Origin: Alteribacter keqinensis | GTDB taxonomy: Bacteria > Bacillota > Bacilli > Bacillales > Salisediminibacteriaceae | NCBI RefSeq assembly: GCF_003710255.1 | Contig: NZ_RHIB01000001.1 | Span: 2,108,001-2,172,000, forward strand | Length of the DNA: 64,000 nucleotides | Reading direction: 5' to 3' | Part shown: in pieces, positions 8,801 through 17,428 of the stretch | Layout: every line of letters begins with the position of its first letter | Position numbering within the stretch: the stretch's first letter is position 1 | Program-made: the position numbers and the translations under genes | Notes under the pieces: model-generated | What the model was told of the DNA's origin: nothing | Seen by the model: only the letters and a program-made list of their open reading frames with translations | The model's database searches: none

Positions 8801-8966
8801 GTTGGACAGAAGTGTTTTTGTCAACAAGAATCTGAACGAATAAAATGCGGTGCAAATAAATCGCTCCTAAAAATACTTCGCTTTTCGCGGGAAGCTGGTG
8901 AGCCTCCTCGATCTTCGCACTAATGTTCGGATTCTCAGCTAAACTCTTTCTTATTGTCCCAGCCTC
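8798..8966. repeat. Interspersed modular element, type II short form
   Basis: Begins GAGGTTGGACAGAAGTGTTT and ends TTATTGTCCCAGCCTC, an imperfect terminal inverted repeat. The interior CTTCGCTTTTCGCGGG and GGTGAGCCTCCTC are shared with type I copies. The larger relative is at 55923-56243, which has about 150 extra interior bases. It occupies the whole gap to the next gene. Confidence 0.8.
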
Positions 8967-8969
8967 TCT

Positions 8970-10397
8970 TCATCGTAACCATTTGATATACGTTTCCGTC
9001 AACTTTGGGACTTTTCCTTCGAAGAGCCGCTTTTGCCAGTATTGATCGGCCGCTTTTGAGACCATTTCCCCGTGACTCGGATAAGGGTGGATCACACTGG
9101 AAAAATCCTTGATTTTGTGACCGTGCTGTTTGGCGAACACCACTTCCTGCATCCAGTCCCCGGCCAGGGTACCGATAGCATGTGCGCCGAGAATCGCACC
9201 TTTTTTGTCAGTAATGATTTTCACCAGACCTGTTTTGTTCCGCTCTGCTGTAAACCGGTCAACATGCCTTGCATCGCTCCTGTAAACATGAATGTTATCT
9301 CCATACTCATCCCGGGCTTCTTTTTCCGTCAAACCCAAATGAAAAACTTCAGGGTCTGTATAAATCGTATAGGGGGTGTGGGTGTAGTCAACCGACTGCT
9401 TTACTCCAAAAACAGCATTGGCAACCACCGTTTTCCCTTCCTGTCCCGCTGCATGAGTAAAAGGATATTCTCCTGTCACATCACCGCACGCGAAAATGGT
9501 GCTGACGGATGTCTGCATTTTTTTATTCACTACAATCTTTCCATCTTTTACGTCCACTCCTGCTTTTTCCAAACCCATTTCTTTAACGTTCGGTTTTCTT
9601 CCCGCAGCGATAAGTAATGCATTACACTCAATTTCCTGCGTGGTACCGCTATCCCCTTCTACAGTCAGTCCAATCTTTTCGGCCTTTTTCTGAGCCTTCG
9701 TTACCTTACGATTGAACATAAACGTCATCTCTTCTGATAGAAGATGATGCGCGAGCTCACGAATTTCCGGCTCTTCTTTTTCCATCAGCCCGGAATGATC
9801 AATGACGGTCACATCAGATCCGAACCTGGACATAGCTTGTGCTAGTTCGATTCCAACGGGACCTGATCCGAGAACAACAAGTTTAAGAGGCACACGGTCG
9901 ATACTAAAAATGGTTTCATTGGTTAGATAGGATATATCTTCAAGACCGGCAATCGGGGGAATCATCGGACTCGAACCTGTAGCAATGACGATCCGTTTTG
10001 CATAAATGGTTTCACCAGTGTCTATTGAAATTTCATTTTTCGTTTTCAATGAAGCTGTACCATGATACTCGTCAATGCCGAGAGAACGGAGACGTTTTCG
10101 GTCATCATGGGGCTGAATCTCAGCAATGGCATCTTGTACCCGGGACTTCACGACCGAAAAATCAGGAGCGCCTGAAAGCCCCAGCCCAAACTCCTCCGCT
10201 GCTTTTTTCGCATCTCTGAGTTCTTTTGCAGCTTTAATATATGCTTTTGAAGGGACACACCCGTAATGGAGACAGTCCCCGCCGGGTTCGGGATCTTTTT
10301 CAATCAAAGCTGTTTTTGCCCCGAATTGAACGGCACCGATGGCCGCTGTCAATCCTCCTGCCCCTCCGCCTATCACAGCAATATCGTATTTCTTCAT
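8970..10397 (-). CDS. FAD-dependent pyridine nucleotide-disulfide oxidoreductase (dihydrolipoamide dehydrogenase/mercuric reductase-like)
   Basis: Cytosolic flavoprotein of the class I disulfide reductase family, 475 residues. N-terminal FAD motif GGGAGG, redox-active Cys42/Cys47 in GGDCLHYGCVPSK, NAD(P)-binding LGSGPVGIELA near 190, second FAD motif FACGDVTGE, and C-terminal dimerisation domain ending with HPYPSHGE in place of the usual HPHPTxxE. There is no C-terminal Cys pair, so it is not a true mercuric reductase. ATG 10397 follows GGAGGT by eight bases. Last gene of the transporter/TVP38 operon, 19 bases after the TVP38 stop. The electron acceptor is unknown; TVP38 proteins next to or fused with such enzymes occur in other bacteria. 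Confidence 0.85.
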   Translation of the reverse strand: MKKYDIAVIGGGAGGLTAAIGAVQFGAKTALIEKDPEPGGDCLHYGCVPSKAYIKAAKELRDAKKAAEEFGLGLSGAPDFSVVKSRVQDAIAEIQPHDDRKRLRSLGIDEYHGTASLKTKNEISIDTGETIYAKRIVIATGSSPMIPPIAGLEDISYLTNETIFSIDRVPLKLVVLGSGPVGIELAQAMSRFGSDVTVIDHSGLMEKEEPEIRELAHHLLSEEMTFMFNRKVTKAQKKAEKIGLTVEGDSGTTQEIECNALLIAAGRKPNVKEMGLEKAGVDVKDGKIVVNKKMQTSVSTIFACGDVTGEYPFTHAAGQEGKTVVANAVFGVKQSVDYTHTPYTIYTDPEVFHLGLTEKEARDEYGDNIHVYRSDARHVDRFTAERNKTGLVKIITDKKGAILGAHAIGTLAGDWMQEVVFAKQHGHKIKDFSSVIHPYPSHGEMVSKAADQYWQKRLFEGKVPKLTETYIKWLR

Positions 10398-10416
10398 TGC
10401 ACTCGACCTCCTTTTT

Positions 10417-10962
10417 TCAGGCATCATTATCTTTGTTCAAACCAAGAGCCGACCGGACCTGATCTTTAAAAAAGAGCGGAACGAGCATAATGATAAGAAA
10501 CAGGCTTCCAGCAAAAATAAGTGTTCCGAATCCCCCGTCCACAAAACTCGATCCAAGATAGGTAAAGGCAAAAACCCCCGGGGTCATTCCAATTACCGTA
10601 GCGAGGATAAAGGCTGAAAACCTCACCTTGGAAATACCGGCTGCATAGCTGATCAGGTCAAAGTTGAATAAAGGAATGAGTCTTAATACAAGCACATAGA
10701 AGAACCCTTTCTTTTCAAGCTGGTTCTGAATGGCCTTTCCTTTTCCAGCTGACCCTTTACCTATGTTCTTTCCGAGCTTTCTCGCTGTCCAAAAAGCAAC
10801 CGCAGCACTTCCCGCGGCTCCGGCCAGCGTATAAACAGTGCCAAGAAGGGGGCCAAAAGAGAGACCTCCTGTAATGGACAGTACAGAAGCGGGGAATAAA
10901 ACAAGCGGACGCAGCGTGTATATGAGTATGTAGATAACGGGGCTGAACCAGCCAAACGACAA
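10417..10962 (-). CDS. TVP38/TMEM64 (DedA-like) family membrane protein
   Basis: Polytopic membrane protein of the VTT/TVP38 family, related to E. coli YdjX/YdjZ; proposed roles for the family are in lipid or small-molecule movement. The LRPLVLFPASVLSITGG hairpin and the GxxxG-rich core with LRLIPLFNFDLISYAAG are family signatures. The only usable start is TTG 10962; upstream in frame codons LREWI still look like TVP38 but no start codon precedes them before a stop near 11005. This suggests that the original N-terminus was lost in the deletion that also cut the gene upstream. 181 residues. Confidence 0.75.
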   Translation of the reverse strand: MSFGWFSPVIYILIYTLRPLVLFPASVLSITGGLSFGPLLGTVYTLAGAAGSAAVAFWTARKLGKNIGKGSAGKGKAIQNQLEKKGFFYVLVLRLIPLFNFDLISYAAGISKVRFSAFILATVIGMTPGVFAFTYLGSSFVDGGFGTLIFAGSLFLIIMLVPLFFKDQVRSALGLNKDNDA

Positions 10963-10973
10963 AATCCACTCTC

Positions 10974-11516
10974 TTAAAACTTCCCTCTCGTCACAAGAGA
11001 AATCCCTTTATTCCCCGGGACGTTCTTATCCCTCCAGGCGGTTAATGAAAAAGCAAGCTCAACGGCGGCTGCTCCTCCCCCCACAATAACCGGTTTTTCT
11101 GAATAGCGGAGTTGATCAACCACCTCCGGGAAAAGGAAATTCGGTTTCAGGGATAAAGCATGCTCACTGACACCGGGAACAGGATCCTGAACATACGAGC
11201 CTGCGTTAACACTCAGGGCATCATATGCAAGAGGTTCGTTGTTACTTAAAATCAGCTGCTTCTTCTCAGATTCGATCCGTTCTGCCGTATCGCAGACAAA
11301 CGTAACACCATGCGCGTTACAAAAAGACTGCAAATCGATTCGAATGTCGTTAAGCGAATAAATCCCTTCCGCAAAACCGGAAAACATCCCCGAATAATAC
11401 TGATAGGGGTCAGGGGAAATGAGGGTAAAGTTTTTATCACGATGACTCTCTTTTTTCTGTTTTTTTATGATGGAGAGGTTGGCATGGCCCCCACCCACGA
11501 GAACGAGGTTTTTCAT
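10974..11516 (-). pseudogene. Truncated NAD(P)/FAD oxidoreductase of the SelD-N-terminal-domain type
   Basis: 180 residues matching only the first half of a family of NDH-2-like flavoproteins (the type found alone or fused to selenophosphate synthetase). It has the FAD motif VGGGHANL at the N-terminus, SPDPYQYYSGMFSGF, and a second dinucleotide motif VIVGGGAAAVELA (about 142-154). It stops right after LVTRGKF, where full-length relatives continue for about another 180 residues. The next gene also lacks a normal start, so an internal deletion joining the two is likely. ATG 11516 directly follows the stop of the phosphatidyltransferase gene. It could still make a stable domain, but activity is doubtful. 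Confidence 0.7.
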
Positions 11517-12116
11517 CTAACCGCCGCCTTCCGTATCCGAAAGAATCCTTTTCGCTTCAAGCATCCTCTGCATGCCTGTAAACACTTCAACGAATAAAAA
11601 GAGCAGAGTTGTATAAAGGAGTACCGAAGAAAATAAAATCATCAGGGAGAAAAGAATGAACCCTTCTGTTCTCTCCGCCAGTCCGGCCTGATAGTAGAAC
11701 GATTTCACTCCTCTTTTTTCCGATACGGCTCCCACTGTTAAAAACACGGTCATGGAAAAGATAATGGAAACGCTCAGAAGTAGCAGGGCCCACATCACAT
11801 CCGGGTACAAAAAGGCGAGACCAAGGATCACACTTACTTCCACAAGCCGGTCAAAAGTCACATCCATCACCGTGCCAAACGGGGTGGACGCAGTCTTTCT
11901 TGCCATAGACCCGTCAACGGCATCAAGAAACCCGGAAATCCATAAGACTAGGACGGCGGTGACAGGCATTTCCATTAAAATAAAGACCCCTGATGACACA
12001 CCGATAATAAATGCAGCTACCGTTACCTGATTGGCAGTCAGGTTGAGCTTCAAAAGCTGATCGGCTGTTTTTCCGATAAGTGGTTGTAAGTATTTTCTGG
12101 CATGTGTATCAAGCAT
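11517..12116 (-). CDS. CDP-alcohol phosphatidyltransferase family protein
   Basis: Integral membrane enzyme of the family that transfers a phosphatidyl (or similar phosphodiester) group from a CDP-linked donor to an alcohol. The complete signature D-x2-DG-x2-AR-x8-G-x3-D-x3-D is present (DAVDGSMARK ... GTVMDVTFD, about residues 68-93), with several membrane helices around it. ATG 12116 overlaps the ABC ATPase stop by eight bases (ATGCTTGA), so the two are translationally coupled. 199 residues. It corresponds in context to E. coli YnjF. The alcohol acceptor cannot be told from sequence. Confidence 0.85.
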   Translation of the reverse strand: MLDTHARKYLQPLIGKTADQLLKLNLTANQVTVAAFIIGVSSGVFILMEMPVTAVLVLWISGFLDAVDGSMARKTASTPFGTVMDVTFDRLVEVSVILGLAFLYPDVMWALLLLSVSIIFSMTVFLTVGAVSEKRGVKSFYYQAGLAERTEGFILFSLMILFSSVLLYTTLLFLFVEVFTGMQRMLEAKRILSDTEGGG

Positions 12117-13080
12117 GATTATCGCCCTTTTCTCTTTGATACTCCACAAACGAATCTTCGTCCCAAGTAACAGCTATTTTCTCTCCGACAGTTAAATCCC
12201 GCTTGCTGTGAACGGTCACGCTCGTACGTTCAAGCTGTACACGATAAAACACGACACCGTGCAAGGTCCAGACCCTCTCAACCGTACCCTTCTCCCCGTT
12301 TTCACCAGTGGGATTTCCCCTTTCTAAACGCAAGTATTTTGCAGGGACGACCCCACCTTCCAGAGCAAGTCCTTCTCCTGTAACACCAGTGACACTTGAA
12401 GACTCCGGTCTTTCCTGCACTTCTTTTGGTGATCCCGTCTGCAATATCGTTTTATTTCCCATCACTGCCAGCTTGTCCCCCATAAAAGAAGCTTCATCAC
12501 GGTCGTGTGTGACAAAAACAGCCGTCATGTTCTCTTTTTTCAGGAGACTGCGAATCCACGACCTTAAGTTAATACGAAGCTTCGTATCAAGACTTGAAAA
12601 AGGCTCGTCCAACAACAGGAGCTGAGGTTTAATGACCAGCGCTCTCGCGAGGGCTATCCGCTGCTGCTGCCCTCCGGAACACTCTGATGGGTATTGGTTC
12701 CCGTAGTCCTTCAGTTCAACTTTTTCAAGTACGGCAAGTCCTGCTTCGTTTCGTTCTTTTTTCTTAATACCACGGATGCGCAGTCCGTATGTCACATTCT
12801 CCAACACTGTCATATGAGGAAACAGTAACGGCTGCTGAAACATGAGTACTACAGGACGTGCCTCCGCACGAACATTACTCATGTCCTTACCGTCAATTTT
12901 AATCTCCCCTTTGGTTATACCTTCGAGACCTGCCAGGCAACGGAGGAATGTGCTTTTCCCTGTACCTGATGGTCCTATTAAACTTAGTAATTCCCCTTTC
13001 TGCAAAGAAAGAGTCACATTTTCAAAGACCGTTTGTTGCTCATACGTTTTTTTCAGTTGCTGTATATGCAGGAAATCCAT
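12109..13080 (-). CDS. ABC transporter ATP-binding protein (YnjD-like)
   Basis: Cytosolic ATPase of an importer. Walker A GPSGTGKST, Q-loop, signature CSGGQQQRIALARAL, Walker B LLLLDEPFSSLD and H-loop VTHD are all intact. The C-terminal 100 residues form a TOBE-like regulatory domain, as in the spermidine/iron/molybdate group. ATG 13080 has GGAGAGG six to seven bases upstream and lies two bases past the permease stop. 323 residues. It powers the permeases encoded just upstream; the substrate is unknown. Confidence 0.9.
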   Translation of the reverse strand: MDFLHIQQLKKTYEQQTVFENVTLSLQKGELLSLIGPSGTGKSTFLRCLAGLEGITKGEIKIDGKDMSNVRAEARPVVLMFQQPLLFPHMTVLENVTYGLRIRGIKKKERNEAGLAVLEKVELKDYGNQYPSECSGGQQQRIALARALVIKPQLLLLDEPFSSLDTKLRINLRSWIRSLLKKENMTAVFVTHDRDEASFMGDKLAVMGNKTILQTGSPKEVQERPESSSVTGVTGEGLALEGGVVPAKYLRLERGNPTGENGEKGTVERVWTLHGVVFYRVQLERTSVTVHSKRDLTVGEKIAVTWDEDSFVEYQREKGDNHA

Positions 13081-13082
13081 TG

Positions 13083-13895
13083 TTATCCTCTCCTGTTCCA
13101 TTGTGACGGGTAAGGGGAAAGCAGCCGGATCAAAAGTTCAACAATCCCAGCCACGATCACGGGCACAGCTGCAAAGAGTAAAGAGAAAGCAGCAAGAACT
13201 GTATCATTCCCAGAAGACACGTAGGGGTAATAGAGCATTGGCAGGGTCACAATCCGACCGCCCCCGATAATGACAGTCAGAACATACTGACTTAAGGAAA
13301 TGACCATCGTCAGAAACACTGCAGCCCTGATACTTGAGGTGAATTGGGGCAGTTGAATGTGCAGGAAGATCTGCCAGTCCGTCGATCCAAGAACTCTCCC
13401 CTGATCCTCCCAACGGGCACCTGTTCGCTCAAAAGCTGAACGGAATATCCGAATCGAATAAGGAACCGTAGGAATTAAATGCACAAGGACAACCCCTGTC
13501 CAAGAGTCAGCGAGCCCGAATCTTATCATGGCAAAGTGAAGACCTATGGCAATAGCCAATACCGGGATGAGAATAGGAAGAAACAACAGGGTATCGACTA
13601 CTCCCTTACCGCTGAAGTCTTTCGAGGCAAGAGCCTTTGCTGCCGGGATGGCAATCAGCAAATTTAAAACGATTACGGCGGCGCCTATTCCTACCGTAAC
13701 CAACAAAGAATGTAACAGTGCCGGATCGGACAGAACCTGATTCCACCCACGCAGCGTGAATTCGTCCGGAAACAGCATCCCAAACCGCCAGGGTGTGGAT
13801 ATACTCTGAAGAAATAACAGAATAATCGGGATCACAAAGACAATCAGTGAGAGGATGAGTCCTAAAGCCGCCACACCTTTTTTTACAGTAATCAT
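13083..13895 (-). CDS. ABC transporter permease, second subunit
   Basis: Inner-membrane subunit with about six helices and the EAA-type cytoplasmic loop (RSAFERTGARWEDQGRVLG) that docks the ATPase. ATG 13895 overlaps the preceding permease stop (ATGA). 270 residues. In E. coli YnjC the two permease halves are fused, here they are separate. Part of the importer operon. Confidence 0.88.
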   Translation of the reverse strand: MITVKKGVAALGLILSLIVFVIPIILLFLQSISTPWRFGMLFPDEFTLRGWNQVLSDPALLHSLLVTVGIGAAVIVLNLLIAIPAAKALASKDFSGKGVVDTLLFLPILIPVLAIAIGLHFAMIRFGLADSWTGVVLVHLIPTVPYSIRIFRSAFERTGARWEDQGRVLGSTDWQIFLHIQLPQFTSSIRAAVFLTMVISLSQYVLTVIIGGGRIVTLPMLYYPYVSSGNDTVLAAFSLLFAAVPVIVAGIVELLIRLLSPYPSQWNRRG

Positions 13896-14761
13896 ACCGA
13901 CCCCCACATCCGCTCTCTGAGACGCCGGATCCGCCTGCTGAGGAAATAATAGAAAACAAGGATACAAAGGGTCAGTAATGCTATTAGGGCAAAGGCAGAA
14001 GGACGCATTCCCCAGTCTCCCCCATAAAACCAGTTATAGCTTAAAACCGGCAGCATTTGCGGGTAGGTCGCTCCGATCAGATAAGGTACTTCAAAAGCTC
14101 CAATAATAAAAGCAAACAGGATCACAGAGATCTCAAGCATTGCAGGCTGAATATACTTCCACTCCACATCCCAAAACCTCCGAAAACTTCCCCCGCCCAG
14201 AGTCGTAACTGCATCTTTAAGCCTGTGATCCATCTCATAGAAGACCGGCAGCATCATGAGCATGACAAAGGGTATTTCTTTCCACACATAAGCCAGGATC
14301 AGACCGGCGCCACGCTGATCGTTTGTGAGGATTAGAAATTCCGCGGGATCCGTTATCAGCCCGAGCTGATAAGTTAAGGATGCGATCCACCCGCTCTGGG
14401 AAAAAAACACCATGATCAGATAAGCTGCCACAAAATGAGGAAACAACATTGGAAGCCATGCAAGCCATTTCCAGTGAAAGCGGGCAAGATACGTGTAGAA
14501 CACCTTTGCCAGAGCAGTCCCTGCCACCAGGGCAATGACGGTAGATACCATGGTTACAGACAGGCTGAACCGAAGACTGTCCCAAAAGGCCGGATGGGAA
14601 AACAATGTTGTGTATGCCTCCATTGTCCAATACTCATTCCACCCGTCTCGGAAACTGAAAACCAGTCCCTGAAAGATAGAATAAAGAGTCAACAGCGTTA
14701 GTAGAGAAGCAGGCAGGGTGAGTAAGATTGTTTTTTTATTCGCCTGAAACCACGTTTTCAA
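13892..14761 (-). CDS. ABC transporter permease, first subunit
   Basis: Inner-membrane subunit with six predicted helices and an EAA-like loop (LKDAVTTLGGGSFRRFWDVE). The best start is TTG 14761, nine bases after GGAGG inside the end of the upstream lipoprotein gene; upstream codons in this frame are only the shadow of that gene. This gives 289 residues and a 26-base overlap, implying translational coupling. Start choice moderately sure. Confidence 0.85.
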   Translation of the reverse strand: MKTWFQANKKTILLTLPASLLTLLTLYSIFQGLVFSFRDGWNEYWTMEAYTTLFSHPAFWDSLRFSLSVTMVSTVIALVAGTALAKVFYTYLARFHWKWLAWLPMLFPHFVAAYLIMVFFSQSGWIASLTYQLGLITDPAEFLILTNDQRGAGLILAYVWKEIPFVMLMMLPVFYEMDHRLKDAVTTLGGGSFRRFWDVEWKYIQPAMLEISVILFAFIIGAFEVPYLIGATYPQMLPVLSYNWFYGGDWGMRPSAFALIALLTLCILVFYYFLSRRIRRLRERMWGSV

Positions 14762-15962
14762 ACCATTTCTCCTCCAGCCACGGTACAAATTGAGCGTCAA
14801 GTTCGGGCAAAAATGCCTCACCCAGCGTTTCTGCATCCAGGACAGACTCTCCCCGGTCCACTGCTTCAAATGCCGACCGCTCCTCATCCAGAAGAAGACT
14901 GACATCCAGCACCGTATTTTCACCCCATCCTTCAGGGCTTAATTTTTCCAGCTGGGCTTCAGGTGACAATAGCTCATTAATGACCACCATGGCACCTTTC
15001 GGGTTTGGCGCATTAAACGGAATGGAAAGGAAGTGCGTGTTCCCGATTGACCCGCTGTCCAAAACAAACGTCCGGACAGAATCAGGGAAACTCCCTTCTT
15101 CCACTTTATTTACAACCCTGGCTTCGTTGTATCCCATTGTCATCCATACTTCGCCTCGCCAAAACAGCCGGTCAAGCTCTGTGATAGATGCTGGATACGT
15201 TTGTCCTTCACGCCACAGGTTCACCTCAATCCGGTTTAAATACTGCCATACACCTGCGGCTTTTTCTTCCACCTCGTCATCGTCGGACCTCATTTGCAGA
15301 AGCTCTTCCGGTTCATCAAACTGGGAATATAACAAGTGGCGGAGAAATGCATTTCCTGTAAAGTCGGTCGCTTCAGGATAAGTGAATTTGCCTGGATTAT
15401 CCTCAATCCATTCTGCAAGTTCTTCAAAGGATTCAGGCGGAGTATCAACTTTTTCGCTGTCGTAAACAAAAACAAACTGTACTTTCCCCCAGGGCGCTTC
15501 ATAGCCGTCAACATCAGTTCCGAAATCAACCTGATGATCGAGACTGTTTTCATCTACGTATTGTTCCATGTTCGGAAGTATGTCTGAAAAGGAACCATAA
15601 AGGAGATCACGCTCTTTGGCATTTCTGAAGTTTTCTCCATTGATCCACATCACATCAACAGACCCGTCCCTCTGACCGGCCTGCCGTTCTGTCTGAAGGC
15701 GCTGAAGAACATCCGGAGTATCCATAGGAACCCGGGTTAATTTAATTCCGTGTAAGTCCTCCAACCGCGGTGCCGCCCACTCATCTATGTATGAATTAAT
15801 TGCTTCGTCGCCGCCCCACATATAAAGACGTACTTCTGTATCAGCAGCACCCGCTTCAATTTCTCCCCAGTCTTTATTAAGGACTTCCTGATTCTCTTCC
15901 CCGTCTGCTGTTGAACAAGCAGCCAGCAGGGTAAGAACCAAAGGTAGTAACCTTTTTCTCAT
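14736..15962 (-). CDS. ABC transporter substrate-binding lipoprotein (YnjB-like)
   Basis: Extracytoplasmic solute-binding protein anchored by a lipid. A short signal peptide ends in the lipobox LLAAC, with the lipidated Cys at residue 16. The 408-residue mature part resembles the large periplasmic binding proteins of the polyamine/iron/thiamine type and the E. coli YnjB group (VMWINGENF stretch). ATG 15962 follows GGAGAGG. First gene of the operon that runs to 8970. The ligand is unknown; an organic or phosphorylated anion or metal complex is possible but not supported by a specific motif. Confidence 0.88.
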   Translation of the reverse strand: MRKRLLPLVLTLLAACSTADGEENQEVLNKDWGEIEAGAADTEVRLYMWGGDEAINSYIDEWAAPRLEDLHGIKLTRVPMDTPDVLQRLQTERQAGQRDGSVDVMWINGENFRNAKERDLLYGSFSDILPNMEQYVDENSLDHQVDFGTDVDGYEAPWGKVQFVFVYDSEKVDTPPESFEELAEWIEDNPGKFTYPEATDFTGNAFLRHLLYSQFDEPEELLQMRSDDDEVEEKAAGVWQYLNRIEVNLWREGQTYPASITELDRLFWRGEVWMTMGYNEARVVNKVEEGSFPDSVRTFVLDSGSIGNTHFLSIPFNAPNPKGAMVVINELLSPEAQLEKLSPEGWGENTVLDVSLLLDEERSAFEAVDRGESVLDAETLGEAFLPELDAQFVPWLEEKWFENVVSGE

Positions 15963-16053
15963 CCGTCCCTCTCCTTTGCTGAATTCATCGTATATTCACT
16001 TTATCATGTTCTATTTATATCTCACGTAATTTTGCTTACTCCCTTATGCCCGG

Positions 16054-16101
16054 AAAAAAAGGTTGATCCAAAAGGTCGGTTTTTACCTTTTGGATCAACC
16101 T
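16054..16101 (-). terminator. Strong terminator of the upstream TVP38 gene
   Basis: Perfect 17-bp stem AGGTTGATCCAAAAGGT / ACCTTTTGGATCAACCT with an eight-base loop. On the minus strand it runs into TTTTTT. It separates the 16213-16803 gene from the importer operon that starts at 15962. Confidence 0.85.
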
Positions 16102-16212
16102 CGAAGCAATGGCACCTGCCTGGCCCTTTACGAATAGGTTCTCGTGATGGGCGAGTAGCGGGCAGAGTCATTGCCAATCTTCTTTTGTACTTTTGGGACA
16201 CCATCCACACTT

Positions 16213-16803
16213 TTATTCAGACATTCTCGATCGGGATCTTGATGCAAAGAATTTATCCCATTTATACGTAATCGGACCCTTTTGGCCCATCAAATAAAAA
16301 ATGACGGCAAGACCTCCAATTGTAATGAGAGATCCTGTTAACGACATCTCACTTATGGCCTGACCAAAGGCTGTAAAGAGCATAGCCGGCAGAATCAGTC
16401 CCCCAAAAGAGTACTTCATATATTCTTTAAAAGACGACGTCATTTCCATCAGGTAGAGACTTAACAGATGAAAGTGAACGAAAGGGAGCATTCTTAATAT
16501 CATGACCTGCCCCAGTGTAAGCTGACGGTTTTTAAAGATCCGCTGTTTCATCTTTGAAAAACGGGTTCTGATTGATGGGAAATAATCGACAACTTTGTAA
16601 AAGAAAAAACTCATTAATGTAAGACCGACCAGGGAATACAGACTTCCGTAAAAGAAGCCGAAAAAATACCCTCCTGCAATACAGACTACAATAACAGGTA
16701 AAAATAAAAACGGACGAATGAGGTGAAGGAGAATAAAAATAAGAGGGGCCAGCCAACCTGCTCGTTCAATAATTGTTGGAATGCCTTCAATGAAATCATT
16801 CAT
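16213..16803 (-). CDS. TVP38/TMEM64 (DedA-like) family membrane protein
   Basis: Second TVP38-family membrane protein of the window, 196 residues with about five helices. The IRPFLFLPVIVVCIAGGYFFG hairpin region and LRMLPFVHFHLLSLYLME are the family's re-entrant-loop signature, but with PVIV in place of PASV. The start ATG 16803 has GGAGGAG seven bases upstream. It is similar in size to B. subtilis YtxB. Its own terminator follows, so it is expressed apart from the downstream importer operon, although the neighbourhood with another TVP38 gene suggests a related role. Confidence 0.82.
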   Translation of the reverse strand: MNDFIEGIPTIIERAGWLAPLIFILLHLIRPFLFLPVIVVCIAGGYFFGFFYGSLYSLVGLTLMSFFFYKVVDYFPSIRTRFSKMKQRIFKNRQLTLGQVMILRMLPFVHFHLLSLYLMEMTSSFKEYMKYSFGGLILPAMLFTAFGQAISEMSLTGSLITIGGLAVIFYLMGQKGPITYKWDKFFASRSRSRMSE

Positions 16804-16882
16804 GGTGTATCTCCTCCTCTCGTAGTCTATCCTATGATACCGTCAGACAATCTATGATGAAAGGCTCGGTACACCTTCACGG

Positions 16883-17179
16883 TTATCCATACATGGAACC
16901 GGCAAGCCACACAAGTAAAGCAAATAAAGCAATATGCAGTAAGCATAAAAACGGCAATCCGATTGAAAAGGTTTTTTTCCTCGTTTTATGTCTGAACGTT
17001 TTTGATGCAAAAAGCATTCCAAATGCACCGCCAAATGCAGCCCATGTAATAAGGGATTGCTCAGATGTTCTTCTGACCTGCTTTTGCGCTTTTCGTTTAT
17101 CATTCCACATGACGACAAATGCAAGTACGTTAATAATTCCATAATAACATAGAAAATACATGATCACGCCTTGTACCAT
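16883..17179 (-). CDS. ysdA: DUF1294 family membrane protein (YsdA)
   Basis: 98-residue membrane protein of the DUF1294 family: N-terminal helix with the INVLAFVVMWNDKRKA signature, the central WAAFGGAFGMLFASKTFRHKT motif and a C-terminal helix. Function unknown. It lies downstream of infC-rpmI-rplT as in B. subtilis but is separated by a terminator and repeat remnants. The start at ATG 17179 uses a GGCGG-like site; ATG 17161 (MYFLCYYG) is an alternative six codons shorter. Confidence 0.85.
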   Translation of the reverse strand: MVQGVIMYFLCYYGIINVLAFVVMWNDKRKAQKQVRRTSEQSLITWAAFGGAFGMLFASKTFRHKTRKKTFSIGLPFLCLLHIALFALLVWLAGSMYG

Positions 17180-17428
17180 CTGCTCTTCCGCCTTCCAAAA
17201 GGACTATATTAATCTATTCCCTTACATCCCGATACGTAACCAGCTGGGAAAACAATCTTCTTGCAGGAGCTGTTTTATGATGGTGATGCAAGATTCCGGG
17301 GAGGGAGAGGCAGGGTGAGACCTCTCAATACGATAATAGGCAGATGAAAAAGTCAACCACTGAAAATAACGTCACTACTCTGTTGTCGGATGGTCATTGA
17401 TGTGTTTAAGGTCATTTATGTATAAAAC

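Noticed and set aside
8970-10397. Mercuric reductase
   Set aside because: It lacks the N-terminal heavy-metal domain and the C-terminal Cys pair; only the general disulfide-reductase fold is supported.
10757-10969. Open frame antisense in phase to the TVP38 gene region
   Set aside because: Out-of-frame shadow with no ribosome-binding site or family likeness.
16022-16210. Small minus-strand gene between the two TVP38 units
   Set aside because: The frame runs through the terminator hairpin and has no convincing ribosome-binding site.
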